Shown here: piece after piece, positions 44,496-54,241 of the stretch
Position numbering within the stretch: the first letter of the stretch is position 1
How the letters are laid out: every line of letters starts with the position of its first letter
NCBI GenBank assembly: GCA_964019335.1
Contig: OZ025673.1
Location: 62,001 to 126,000, forward strand
DNA: 64,000 bases
Direction of reading: 5' to 3'
DNA from: Diplonema japonicum
Lineage: Eukaryota > Euglenozoa > Diplonemea > Diplonemida > Diplonemidae
Translations under genes and position numbers: made by a program
The notes under the pieces: model-generated
The model's database searches: none
Seen by the model: only the letters and a program-made list of their open reading frames with translations
What the model was told of the DNA's origin: nothing

Positions 44496-46215
44496 TCACT
44501 TCTCTTGCCCGAAGTGCTTCTTGATGTGTTCATCTAGCTCTGCTTCGGACATGGCGTGCACACCCTCGTTGTCCTTGCCCTTCTTCTTCACAACACGTTT
44601 CGTAGATTTCGAGCCGCCCGCAGGCTCACCAGCAGTGGGTGAGGGAACGGGGCTTGTAGTCGGCGAAGTGACGGCGACTGATGACCTTCTCGAATCGATG
44701 CCTGGAGTGGACGACTTCCTTGAGCCAGGAGGGGAGTACAGTTCCAACCCCTCTGCAAGGGAATCAGTGTCCTTCTCAGGCGGGGGGGACGGTGATGGTG
44801 ACGCTTGCCTGTTTGGCTCCCCCTCCCCCAGTCTGTAGCTTTCCATGGCCTGTACCTCGACAGAGGGTGCGGGCAGCGGTACTCTTCGCCTTGTCACAAG
44901 CTGTGCGAGGCCTTCCATCCCTCCGTCACCAAATGTCGGGCCCTTCCGGATCGCCTCCAAGTCGCTTAGAATGGCTGCACGTCTTGCGCCGTCCAGTTCG
45001 GACACTGTGCTGCACCTTCTTGTCGGGTCGTAGCTCATGAGCCCCCCCCCGAGGCCGCCCGTCTCGGAGATGATCGACGTCCTTCTGTAGTCCATCTCGC
45101 TGAACAGTGAGGCGCGTCTGTCATGGATGCTGTTCTCCGTGCTGAAGGCCACGCTTGCACGCCGTTCTGTGATGAGCGACGGCGGCTCGCTGATCGACGT
45201 CGCAATCGACGCACGTCGCTGCTGCACAGCAATGTCCTCGCTCAGGAGGCTCGGGTGCTCGCTGCCGATGCTCTCACGCCTTGTGTCCACATCGTGCAAC
45301 TCTCGCTCTGCGACCGCATCTTCAGCAGCCTGCTTCGCGAGGGGCGGCATGGCCCGCAGCACAGCCTCGCCGAACTGCTCGTACCGCTCCATCAGCCCAG
45401 ACTTCTTCTTGTGGACATGCAACAAATGACACGAGTCTATGAATGGAGTTAACTGTTGCAGCAAACAACATACCATTCGGACAGTGTCCTCGCAAGAACG
45501 GAAGGCATCTCGGGACGTGCGAGCTCGGAAGCTTCCATTTTCTTTGGCAGGTTCTGCATCTGAGGATCTTGCTTCCTTTTCTTGTCCGCACGTCGTCCCA
45601 GTCGTTGTGCACGCAGGGCCGTTTCTGTGGTGCTGCTCTGTGGTGTGTTCGAAGTGCATACCACGCTGGGCGGCATGTTTGCGATGTCCTCCTCGTTGAC
45701 ATCTTGAGCAGCGGTGTCGGGGGGGAGCGGGGCTGATGCAGCAGGCTTCTTTGGAACGGGCTTGTGCTTCATGTGCTTTGGGGAGCCGAGCTGGCTGTTC
45801 GTTGGGGAGCTGTAGCCGGAGGAAACGGGGGAATGAGGAGAATGGGGGGAGCCGGGTTGCAGCTGGGGCGGCTGGTGCTGCTGGATGAGCTGGGGATTGA
45901 GAATCGGAGGCACTGGCTGTTGCGGGATCTGCGGGGGGACCTGCTGTGGCTGTGACTGGTTCGCAGACTGGAAGCTTGCTTGCGCCCGTCTCTGTTCCAT
46001 CCCCGGCTGCGCAAACCCTTGCTGCTGCGGTACCTGCGGCACGCTGCCTTGGGGCACGTTCCCCTGCTGCACGTTTCCTTGATTGGGCTGTAGATGTGTT
46101 GAAAAGGAAATTATTTAAACGAAAAAAGAGGGAATACCAAGTTTAAAACAAACGCATAGGGCTGTTGCTGCACCTGCTGCCCAGGGTACACCGTCTGTGG
46201 CTGGGTAGCCAACAT
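44496..46215 (-). CDS. CCCH zinc-finger protein with RRxS repeats, 531 aa
   Basis: Three introns, 46088-46137 (50 nt), 45625-45661 (37 nt) and 45437-45473 (37 nt), give exactly 532 codons. The N-terminus is Gln/Pro-rich. Exons 2 and 3 then read KRPCVHNDWDDVRTRKG, LRCRTCQRKWK and CLPFLRGHCPNDSCHLLHVH, a CCCH finger (C-x7-C-x4-C-x3-H) with an upstream Cys pair, pointing to RNA binding. The C-terminal half repeats RRxS or RRxT motifs (ERRASV, DRRASL, YRRTSI, TRRCST, SRRSSV), the consensus for PKA-type kinases. Reading either 37-nt intron as coding breaks the frame, so both are needed. The protein is probably a phosphorylation-controlled RNA-binding regulator. Confidence 0.85.
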
Positions 46216-46455
46216 CTTATTACTCGCAATTTTTCTTGGGATATTTATTTAAAAATAAAAAAAAAAAATTAAAAAGGCAAAGGAAATATCTGTGGGTTTC
46301 CTTTTTTTCTTTTTTTTTCCTCTTTGTGGAAATTCCTTTCCCTTTTTCCCTGTTGTAAGTTTTTTTTTTTTTTCCCGAAAAAAAAAGGGGGGGGGGAAAG
46401 AAGAAAAAAACTCAACTTTAGCCAGATGTCTCAGAAAAGACGAACCATAGTGTCC

Positions 46456-46908
46456 CTACTGTATTTCACTCCGTTTTCGCTTCACACCCTGACCCTGAGA
46501 TTCTGCGAACACTGAGCGGGACATTGAAAAATCTGAAATGGGCGTCTCGGCTTCGCTTGAAGAAAGGCAGACAAGAAGCTGCTTGTGGACCTTGTCCATG
46601 AGTCTCACAAGGTTTTGAAGGTAAGCCCATTCCGGGGGGTCCTCCGGGTCCGCAACCATAACAGCATACTCCGAATGATAAAGGTCAGGGGACCCTCTGT
46701 ATAACACATAATCACAGCCATAGGCCAGCCCGCCCCTAACTGTCCAACCTTTGTCTTCGTACCACTGCCGTACCCTTCCTTCCTTGTCTCGGCCAGCCTC
46801 TCCCCACCCCCCTTGTCCATCCCCCTCAACGACCATGTCGCCTTCTTCAAAACACGTCACCTCGTACCGCCCCCAACCAGGGGGCTCTAGATTTTTGACA
46901 AGCTCCAT
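46456..46908 (-). CDS. tRNA-splicing endonuclease catalytic subunit (Sen2/Sen34-like)
   Basis: This 150-aa single-exon protein carries the endonuclease core of the enzyme that cuts introns from tRNA precursors. The motif GWTVRGGLAYGCDYVLYRG leads into YHSEYAV. The likely catalytic residues are Tyr70, His78 and Lys109; the His-Lys spacing of 31 fits the family. It resembles Sen2 slightly more than Sen34. It is far shorter than fungal or animal Sen2, having only a short N-terminal extension and a basic tail (VKRKRSEIQ). The ATG at 46908 is the first in frame. Confidence 0.85.
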   Translation of the reverse strand: MELVKNLEPPGWGRYEVTCFEEGDMVVEGDGQGGWGEAGRDKEGRVRQWYEDKGWTVRGGLAYGCDYVLYRGSPDLYHSEYAVMVADPEDPPEWAYLQNLVRLMDKVHKQLLVCLSSSEAETPISDFSMSRSVFAESQGQGVKRKRSEIQ

Positions 46909-47010
46909 GGTTCTAAAACATTATGTTGGAGATGTTTCAACGTAACAAAACAAAGAAAATTGGTTTTATTACTACATCAAGGGGGGGGGGGGGGGGGGGA
47001 GGGGGGAGAT

Positions 47011-47744
47011 TTACTTCTTAGATGTTCCCAGGAGGTTCTGCAGCGACATGGTCAATTTTTCGTTGGCCCTCTTCAGTTTCTCCACCTGTTCTTGATGCTG
47101 CGCAAAGTCGTGTTTCCGTCTGGCGACCTCCTCCTGCTCGATGCTGGCACACCGTTCGGTGTACTTCTCGACGACGTGCTGCAGGTTGGTGCACTCCGAC
47201 TCCAGTCCTGATATACCGCCCTCCATGGTGGCTTTGCGGTGCTCGGCTTGGAGGGCCTTGCGCATACCGAATGCGACAGATGACTCATATAATTTCTTGT
47301 ATGAGCTGGTGTTGAGGTGCAGTTCGTCTCGCACGCGGAGGAGAAGGAGGCCCCGTTCAGCACAGGCCACTGTGGTCTGCCGGATGACCTCGTCGAAGGC
47401 CTGTGAGTACAACTCCTCCCTGACAGGGCATATCCCCATCTCCCTTGCGTGCTGTTGCTGCAGCTTTGCATCCAACGCCTCCTGTAAATCAATGACATCC
47501 ATCTTGGTCGCAGGAGTGCTCGAGACGTACTGCACCCACTCCGCCCCGTCCTCCGACCACATCCTTGGTGGCACAATCGTGTTCAGCGTGTCTTCAGTGG
47601 CTTGCTTCACCGCTGTCTTCTTTGAATTCTTCCTCTTGTACGCCTCGGACAGCAGCACTGTGGTGACGGTGGGGAAAAAAAAAAGAAAAATAATTTACCT
47701 GGGTTTTCATAACTTACGAGCGATTCCTGTGGTCTCGAACCCAT
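47011..47744 (-). CDS. DNALI1: axonemal inner-arm dynein light chain p28
   Basis: This is the light chain of single-headed inner dynein arms in motile cilia. The core is highly conserved: QYVSSTPATKMDVIDLQEAL, MGICPVREELYSQAFDEVIR, CAERGLLLLRVRDE and YESSVAFGMRKALQAE, followed by a C-terminal coiled coil. The N-terminal family motif (SLVSYENPVLLSEAY) spans an intron at 47658-47698 (41 nt, GTAAAT donor, T-rich, CACAG acceptor), so the true start is the ATG at 47744. The result is 230 aa, close to the usual 250. AATAAA lies on the coding strand about 45 nt past the stop. The gene shows the organism has motile flagella. Confidence 0.97.
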
Positions 47745-47894
47745 TTCTTTTTTTTTTCTCCCCCTCCTTCCTGTTGTTTATTTGAATATGCGGCAACGAT
47801 TGTGGCTGGAAGGGGGTATGAACAGATTGGACAGAGGGAGAAAAAAAGAAGGGACAAACAAAATGAAATACGACATTCTGGTCTCATCACACTC

Positions 47895-49490
47895 TCACAG
47901 CAGGTCCAGCTCTCTGTCGCTGACGTCTGAAGTGGAGAGACGCTGCTGTTCCATCTCCATCTCCATCTCCACGTCGGTGTCTGCCTCGTTAGGAATGAGC
48001 TGCTCTGCGGGGGACAAGATATCGGTGGGAGATGAAGCACGGCGCAGGATGGCGGTTTGGACTGCACTGACTTCTGTGAGGTTAGGAGAGGCATGCGTAG
48101 TGTCGGTGTCTGTGGCAGTGTCGTCAGTCCTCTCTGAAAGCTGCTTGAGTAGTGCCTCTTGCCTTTGCTCTGCGCCCTCCCTTACCTCTGCGACCTTTTC
48201 CTTATGCATCTCCCGCTGTTTAGCGGAGCTCGCTCGAATCGCCTCCAACTTCTCCCGCAGCCTCTGCACCTCCTCCCCAGCCTCCACCTCTTTCAACTGC
48301 AGCTCCCCAAGCTCTGCCTTCCGTTTCCCAAACTCCTTCTCCGCCTTGTCCTCTATCGCCGACCGCGTGCTCGCCCATGAATCAGGTGCTTCTTTGCGTT
48401 TTTCCATATTCCGTAGCTCTTCGTCGCTTTTAGCTATCAGCCGCCCGACCTCTTCGCACGCCGCCTTGGTGGCGTCTACCTGCTCACTGTACTTCATTAG
48501 CTTCCCTCGCTGGGCTTCGATCTTGTGCTCCATTTCTGCCTTCAGTCCTGTAAGCTCGTTGCATTTCTGCAACGTGGACTCCTCAAGTTCCACCAACTTG
48601 TCTTGCAGCCGTTTGCCTTCTATCGGAATGGTGCACCGCTTCTCGAGAGATGCTTGCTGTGTCTCCCCCACCTTGAGCAGCAGCCTGTCCTTCACCTCAT
48701 GCTGCGCTTCGACTCTGTCGGTTATCGTGCGCACGTCCTGCTGCAGAGACGCCGCATTGACTTGGTACTTTCTCGCCTCCTTCTTAAGGTGCTCTACGGT
48801 TGCGTCTGCGGTTCTGATCGATTCACGTATCTCGCGCAGCAGCGCGGTGGTCATCTCTGGCGTCTCTATGTTTTTCTTCTTCTGCAGCTTCTCTCGCAGC
48901 TTCGTCATCTCTCCTTCCAGAGTGCTGGCTGCCTCCGTGAGCCGCTCGTAGTGTTTGTAAGCATGTTTTGACTTAAGATCTTTTGTCTCATCGATAGTTG
49001 CCTTCAGCTCCTCCATCATGACGGCCATCCTCTCCTTGCAGGCAAGCGTCCGCGTCGCCTCCGAGAGCACAAAGGCACCGCATGCGGAGCGGATGTTCTT
49101 CTTGGCTGACCCCTTGGCTCGTGCCTTTTGGGATCTGAGGGACTCGACGTTGCCCTCTGCATCAAGAAGTGCACGGTATTTGCGCTCTTCGTGGAGGACA
49201 TCACAGGAAAGGCGCCGATGACAAGTGTTCAGCCTGTCCTTCTCATTCTTGAGGCGTTGGATGTCTTTCTTGACGACGAGGAGCTCTGCGTAGACCTTCG
49301 CAGCAAAGCCTGTGACTAGCTGGAGGCCCTCAGGTGCAGGAGGTTGTGGGTGCGATGGCTGGTAGTACCTGCCGTAGAGTCGACTGCGTGTAACGGTTGA
49401 TCCAGGGGAAACCCCGTTTGCTGTGGAGGGAGCTTTGTGCTCCTCCCATGCTTTTTTTGCTTTGGAAGCGTCGGCTTTTTCTTGCGACCC

Positions 49491-49529
<39 letters not shown>

Positions 49530-49961
49530 CCACGAGCTGCTGGTTTGTTCCAACTTACGCGCAAATTCAGCACTGCTAAGAGGTGGCGCCGTGCCCTTCG
49601 TGTTTAGCTTTTTTAACGTGGCATTTTCGTGCTTCAGTGGGCTTGGTCCTTTCGCTTCTTTGGTGAGGCCACTACTCTGGCTGCTTGAGCTGGAGCTGGA
49701 GCTGGAGCTAGAGCTTCGACTCCTGCTACTGCTTGAGCTGCTGCTTCGACTTTTGTTGCCATCGCTTTCCCATCCTTTCTTCACCTCGGGTTTCTCCTCC
49801 TTCGGCTGTTCTTCAGGTTTCATCTCTGCTGCTTTGTCCTCGAGCTTCTCTCCTTGCGCCTTCACCTCTGGCGTAGCCTCCGTACGTTTATCGTTTGGTG
49901 TGTATGTCTCAAAGCCGTCATCGTAGCCATCGTCATAACTATCGCTCCCCGTGTCGGACAT
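47895..49961 (-). CDS. long coiled-coil protein, 688 aa
   Basis: The ATG at 49961 follows CTTTATTGTTTCTC, a pyrimidine-rich tract and CAG. The N-terminus is acidic (GSDSYDDGYDDGFETY), then comes a serine/arginine run and a Gly-Thr dipeptide array encoded by a hexanucleotide repeat near 49493-49535. From about residue 220 to 620 the sequence is almost continuous coiled coil. The C-terminus is acidic (EMEMEMEQQ). No enzyme domain is seen. The layout resembles ciliary or centrosomal CCDC proteins, but I cannot assign a family. Confidence 0.83.
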
Positions 49962-50200
49962 CGCTGTATGAGGTGCGCAAATGCAAGCAAAGCAAGAGAA
50001 ACAATAAAGAGAGAAAAACAGGAAAGAACACTTCACGGTGGAAGAGATCACGAAAGAAATGGGGAGCTATTGTGCTCCCCGAAGAAAAAAAGTAAAAAGG
50101 GGCGGAAAAAAAAAAGGGGGTTATGAGGGCAAAAGGGGAGAGGGAAAAGGGAAAAAAAAACAACAATCACGCTTGGGTATCACACTAATCTTGATGATGC

Positions 50201-51199
50201 TCACATCCTCTTGGCGAGGGGAACGCCCGAGACGGAGGGGTCAACGTAGGCACCACCGCAGTTGGAGCCGTCCTCGTTGCAGGGGTAGTTGGTCTCGGTC
50301 CACTTGGCGGGGGTGGCCCAGTTGCAGGTGTTCTCAACGCAGAGGTCCTTCCCGAAGCCCCTCATCACCCTGAGGTAGCCCATCTCGCCCCAGTACTCGC
50401 CCCAGGAGTTCCTCACGATCCAGTAGGGCTTTCCGGCGTCGGTACCCCAGCCCACGACCGAGATGGCGTGGTCGGCACCGCCGCAGAAGCCCTCGGCCAC
50501 ACCGCCGTGGTAGCTCAGGATCTGCGTGGCGTCGATCCCGCAGGCGACGGGCCCACGTGCGTAGATCTCCTTCATGATGGCCTGCTCCCCCGTCACGTCG
50601 CCGTGCTCGGCGATGGTCGCGTTGGGGAAGTGGTCGATCGGCGCGCACTTCCCGCCGTTAGCGGTGAAGGTGGAGCACGTCCTGCACACGTTCATGTCGC
50701 TGCACTTCGTGTTCACCTTCCTGCAGAAGCCCTCGTCAGACTCGCTCGAGCACGCGAGGTACGGGTTGCACGTGTCGAACACGACACCGTCCTTGTTGTT
50801 GTGGATCCAGTTGTAGGCACCCCCGGACGACCCCCCGTGGCAGGACCCGGCGTTCCCGCAGTTCAGGATGTGCTGCACCGCGAGGTTCACGTCGATCCCC
50901 TTCCCCTTCCTCGCGATCTTGATGCGGTCCCCGAGGGCCGACACCGCCGCGTGCGCCCAGCACGACCCGCAGTACTGGGGGATGTGCTGGTTCAGGTTCT
51001 TCGTCAGGTAGTTCTCCCCGTTGATGTTCCCCCACGAGAAGTCCGTCGGCAGGTCAGCGTCCGACACGTACGTGTGCGGCAGAGCGCTCACAACGTGGTC
51101 CTTGAACCCCGCTGCCTTCTCCTGCTCCTTCGTCCACAGGAACGACTGCTTCGCCGACGCACTGCTCGCCAGCAGCACCATGAACATCGCGGAACGCAT
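50201..51199 (-). CDS. cathepsin X/Z-like cysteine peptidase
   Basis: This 332-aa papain-family peptidase has a signal peptide, a short propeptide and the HIP mini-loop (QHIPQYCGSCW) that marks cathepsin X/Z carboxypeptidases. The catalytic residues are Cys80, His244 (GGADHAISVVGWG) and Asn264 (VRNSWGEYWGE). Many paired cysteines support a secreted or lysosomal location. It is a single exon ending in TGA or TAA next to A-rich DNA. Its codons end in C or G far more often than those of neighbouring genes, which suggests high expression or a different origin. The upstream flank contains CTTTATTTTGCAG. Confidence 0.95.
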   Translation of the reverse strand: MRSAMFMVLLASSASAKQSFLWTKEQEKAAGFKDHVVSALPHTYVSDADLPTDFSWGNINGENYLTKNLNQHIPQYCGSCWAHAAVSALGDRIKIARKGKGIDVNLAVQHILNCGNAGSCHGGSSGGAYNWIHNNKDGVVFDTCNPYLACSSESDEGFCRKVNTKCSDMNVCRTCSTFTANGGKCAPIDHFPNATIAEHGDVTGEQAIMKEIYARGPVACGIDATQILSYHGGVAEGFCGGADHAISVVGWGTDAGKPYWIVRNSWGEYWGEMGYLRVMRGFGKDLCVENTCNWATPAKWTETNYPCNEDGSNCGGAYVDPSVSGVPLAKRM

Positions 51200-51294
51200 T
51201 ATGTTGAGTTATAACTGTGAAAAGGTTGTGATAACAAAAGGAAGACAAAACCTAACCCGTTCAATACTGCAAAATAAAGTTAGTCACCTCAAAC

Positions 51295-51543
51295 CTAAAG
51301 TGTAGCTGGCACGGGGCCAAGGTCCCCCATTCCCGCGGCTGCGCTGGCCTGCGGTGTGTCACGGATAGTGGTGGTTGTGACAACCGTCTTAGAGCCCAGC
51401 CGCCTTACCTGAACGAACGTTTGCTGTGGGTGCGGCATCGGTTCATGATGCACGACTGCGCTCACCAAAGAGCCGGCTATGTACTTCTTGCTGACAGTGC
51501 CTGTGAAGCCAGTGAAGGTGTTTATGCTACCCGCGGCCACCAT
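51295..51543 (-). CDS. small uncharacterised protein, 82 aa
   Basis: The frame runs from the ATG at 51543 to TAG at 51295 in GC-balanced DNA, between two well-supported genes in the same orientation. Upstream is TTTTTTTATTTCC. The protein is Ala/Thr/Gly-rich with one ordered-looking segment (AVVHHEPMPHPQQTFVQVRR). No family is recognised. It could be a small axonemal or structural protein; it could also be a chance frame. Confidence 0.5.
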   Translation of the reverse strand: MVAAGSINTFTGFTGTVSKKYIAGSLVSAVVHHEPMPHPQQTFVQVRRLGSKTVVTTTTIRDTPQASAAAGMGDLGPVPATL

Positions 51544-51637
51544 TTCGGATGTGTAAAGGAGTCCCTGTGCGTGGCTATGCGGCCGGAAATAAAAAAAAGA
51601 AGAAAACCAAAATAACTCGGTCCTTTCTTCTGCCGCT

Positions 51638-52727
51638 TCACTTCTTCACGTAACCCATCCCACCACCTTCTAAGCTGGTGCGGTCCAGGGCACCGGTCGT
51701 CTTCGTGACGTTTGCAAATCTGTGTTTTTCTTTCTCCCCTCTCGTGTTTGCAACATACCCTCCCGAGTAGTCCTGGAAGTAGTCAGGTCGGTTCTTCATG
51801 AACCATATGGTTTTAGCTATGTTGTAGTCATCTAAGTCACGCTCCGCCTTGCCTGCTTTCAAGTGAGCGTGACTCACATCCAACCCGAATCCCACGGAAC
51901 AACAGGTTCCCACAGTCACAATGGGGTGTGCGTTCCGAAGAATACCAAGCAAGATAAGACCCGTAACACCTGTTTTTTTCTTTTTTTTTCTTTTTTTTTC
52001 CCTTCTCTTTTTTTCTCTCACCACCCTCTCCCCCACCCATACCAGCAGTTGTGGTCCAGAGCCCTCCAATGTTCCACTTGGTGTCGGTGATCTTTTTCTC
52101 AAGCATCGCCTGCTCCTCTGACATCGAATCGTGAGTTTTGAGAACACCGAAATTTGTCACCGGGTAGTAATATTGCCGTTTTGGCCAGTTTCCGGGCTCA
52201 GAGGCTGCGGACTCCATCCAGGAGGTCGGGGAAATAGAGGTGTAGAGCGACGCGAGTGCGGATGACGTAGCCCTGCGGTTGAGGTCAGGTCGCAGTGCAT
52301 CGATCTCCATAGCTGTGTCACGACGGGTGACAATGCCTAGTTGTTCTCGGTCCATCCACTCTTGGTACGTCAGCCGCGTGTCTGGGATGGCGTCCTCAGG
52401 GTGGTAGAGGGCCTCGTCCTCTCTTGTCGCAGCGATTTGCAAACTACTATGCACCTGCTTCACCTTGGCGATATGCGAGCTCAAAATCTTTTTCTGCCGT
52501 TCCTCATCTTCAACCCGGTAGCTCCCTTCTTTCTTCTTCCACTCCATGTGTGCTTCGAATTCTTCCTTTGCCCGCTTTTCATAGTCTCCTAGCTTAGCAT
52601 TCTGATAGATATCCATGTGGTGCTTGCTGCCATAGTGCCAACGTATTTCCATGTCTTCTTGAACTGGGGTCGGTTCATGCTTCATTTCTGGTGCTGCCCT
52701 GAGCAGGTTGGCGATGATGTCAAACAT
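51638..52727 (-). CDS. uncharacterised 338-aa protein with a hydrophobic segment
   Basis: An intron at 51970-52042 (73 nt, GTATGG donor, long A-rich interior on the coding strand) joins two frames into exactly 339 codons. The N-terminal part is charged and helical (YEKRAKEEFEAHMEWKKKEG). Across the splice is a hydrophobic stretch (VTGLILLGILRNAHPIVTVG and FGLDVSHAHLK) that could be a membrane segment. The C-terminus (YSGGYVANTRGEKEKHRFAN) is polar. No family is recognised. Confidence 0.75.
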
Positions 52728-53230
52728 TTATTTATAACCCCTCCCCCTTCTTCTTTTTATTTGTAAGAAAGAAAAAAAAAAGGTGGGGTAATTATTTGTT
52801 TTTTTGTAAAAAAGAAACCAACAACAACAACAACAAAAAACCACCTTTTTTCTTTCTTCTCTTTTCGCCCTTTCTCTTTTTTTTTTGTCTCTTCGCATTC
52901 TTTTTTTTTGGGGGGGAACATAAAAAGGGGGGGGGGGAGGTTTTCATTTCAATAATAAAATAAAAAACAAAAAGGAAATAGTTCCCATCACATGCTTGGT
53001 CCTCTCTCTTGCATTCGTGGAAAGTATAGGGAGCTCACGAAAGGGGGGGGGGGGGGGTGCATCATAATAAGGTAAACACGGTGCTAGCCACTTTTGTGTG
53101 TTTCCCTGTAATAGTGAATTTCTTTCTTTTTCCTTGCTTTCTTTCTACAACGGAATTCTTGAGAGAGGGCCTGCATGATGGGAACTTATCTAAAACAAAC
53201 TAGAAGAGAGTTTAAAAAGAAAAAAGAAAT

Positions 53231-53272
53231 CACTGATGGAAAGTGCTAGCAAACGGCCTCCCATCATTTAAA
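53231..53272 (-). repeat. dispersed repeat, diverged copy
   Basis: It has CACTGATGGAAAGTG followed by CTAGCAAACGGCC. The CACT/AGTG ends that could pair are kept although the loop between them differs from other copies. Confidence 0.6.
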
Positions 53273-53476
53273 AAAGAAAAAAAAGGAAAAGGAAAAAGAA
53301 ATTCAGACTTTTTAAACCATAAAGGCACTACAATTAGTCACAAAAGAAAAAAAGAAAATAAACCACCTCATCCCTTGCTTTTTTTTTTTTTTGTTTCTTC
53401 TTTTTTTTTTCTCGTGTAATCCAAAATTGTTTTAGTAATAACACGATCCAGAAGGGCATGTCGCACGCACTGTTGC

Positions 53477-53497
53477 GGGGAGAACTGAATACTCCCC
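53477..53497. other. perfect hairpin GGGGAG/CTCCCC
   Basis: A 6-bp GC-rich stem closes a 9-nt loop (AACTGAATA). Its role is unknown. Confidence 0.5.
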
Positions 53498-54241
53498 CTA
53501 AAGGACCATGCCCTATTGACAGTACTCCCCCCCCCTCCCCCCCAGACGGCCCTGTCTTATGGACCATGGAACCAAGGGGACAACGAGACAATAAGAAAAA
53601 GGGGAAAATAGCAGGCGATTCGTAGGTATAATTTCAATTCGAAAAAAAAAAAAGAAAAAAAAAACTATTCCGGCACTTCTTGTTGATCTGTTGCGCACTT
53701 GTGGATTTTATAACCGCTGGAAAGGTTTTTGTTCTACAAAAAAAAAAAAAGCCTGTATAAAAACCACCTAGCTGCGCGCTGCGCCGACAGATAATATACA
53801 AAAAAAGAAAGAAGAAAAAAATCGCATTGAGCAGGATTTATACCACAGATCTAATCCAGATGGCACGTTTTGAGTGCGAAAGAAGAAGGAGCTACTCCTT
53901 TTCTTCTTCTTTTTCTTCTTTTTTTTTCTCCCCCTGTTTCTTCTTGTCTCCCCTTCTCACCTTTTCCCTGTTTTCGTACACCCCCCCTTTTTTTCTTTTT
54001 TTTGTTTTTACAATATTATTGTTCGAGACTTAAAGAAAAAAAAAAAACCAGTTGATGGCAGCGTAATGAGCTACTTTAGCCTTTAAGTAAAATTCCGTTC
54101 GTGACAACCAATCTAGTTTTCTTTTCCCCCCTTTTTTTCTTTCACCCTCCCAATTTTCCCGAGGAAACTGAGACGAACGTTATCTCAAAAAAAAGAAAAA
54201 GAAAAAACGTTAACAAAGCCCTTTAGAAAAGTTTTTTTTTT

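Larger units (their letters stand above)
52728..54241. other. intergenic, homopolymer-rich
   Basis: The stretch holds a copy of the dispersed repeat at 53231-53272, a perfect hairpin at 53477-53497 (GGGGAG/CTCCCC), G and C runs and many A/T runs. No gene is seen. Confidence 0.7.

Noticed and set aside
45449-45659. Two separate genes in 44496-46215
   Set aside because: Two 37-nt introns fuse the frames, restore a CCCH finger and give a length divisible by three.
47728-47740. tRNA B-box-like word (GGTTCGAGACC on the minus strand)
   Set aside because: The flanking arms do not pair, and the sequence is the first coding exon of DNALI1.
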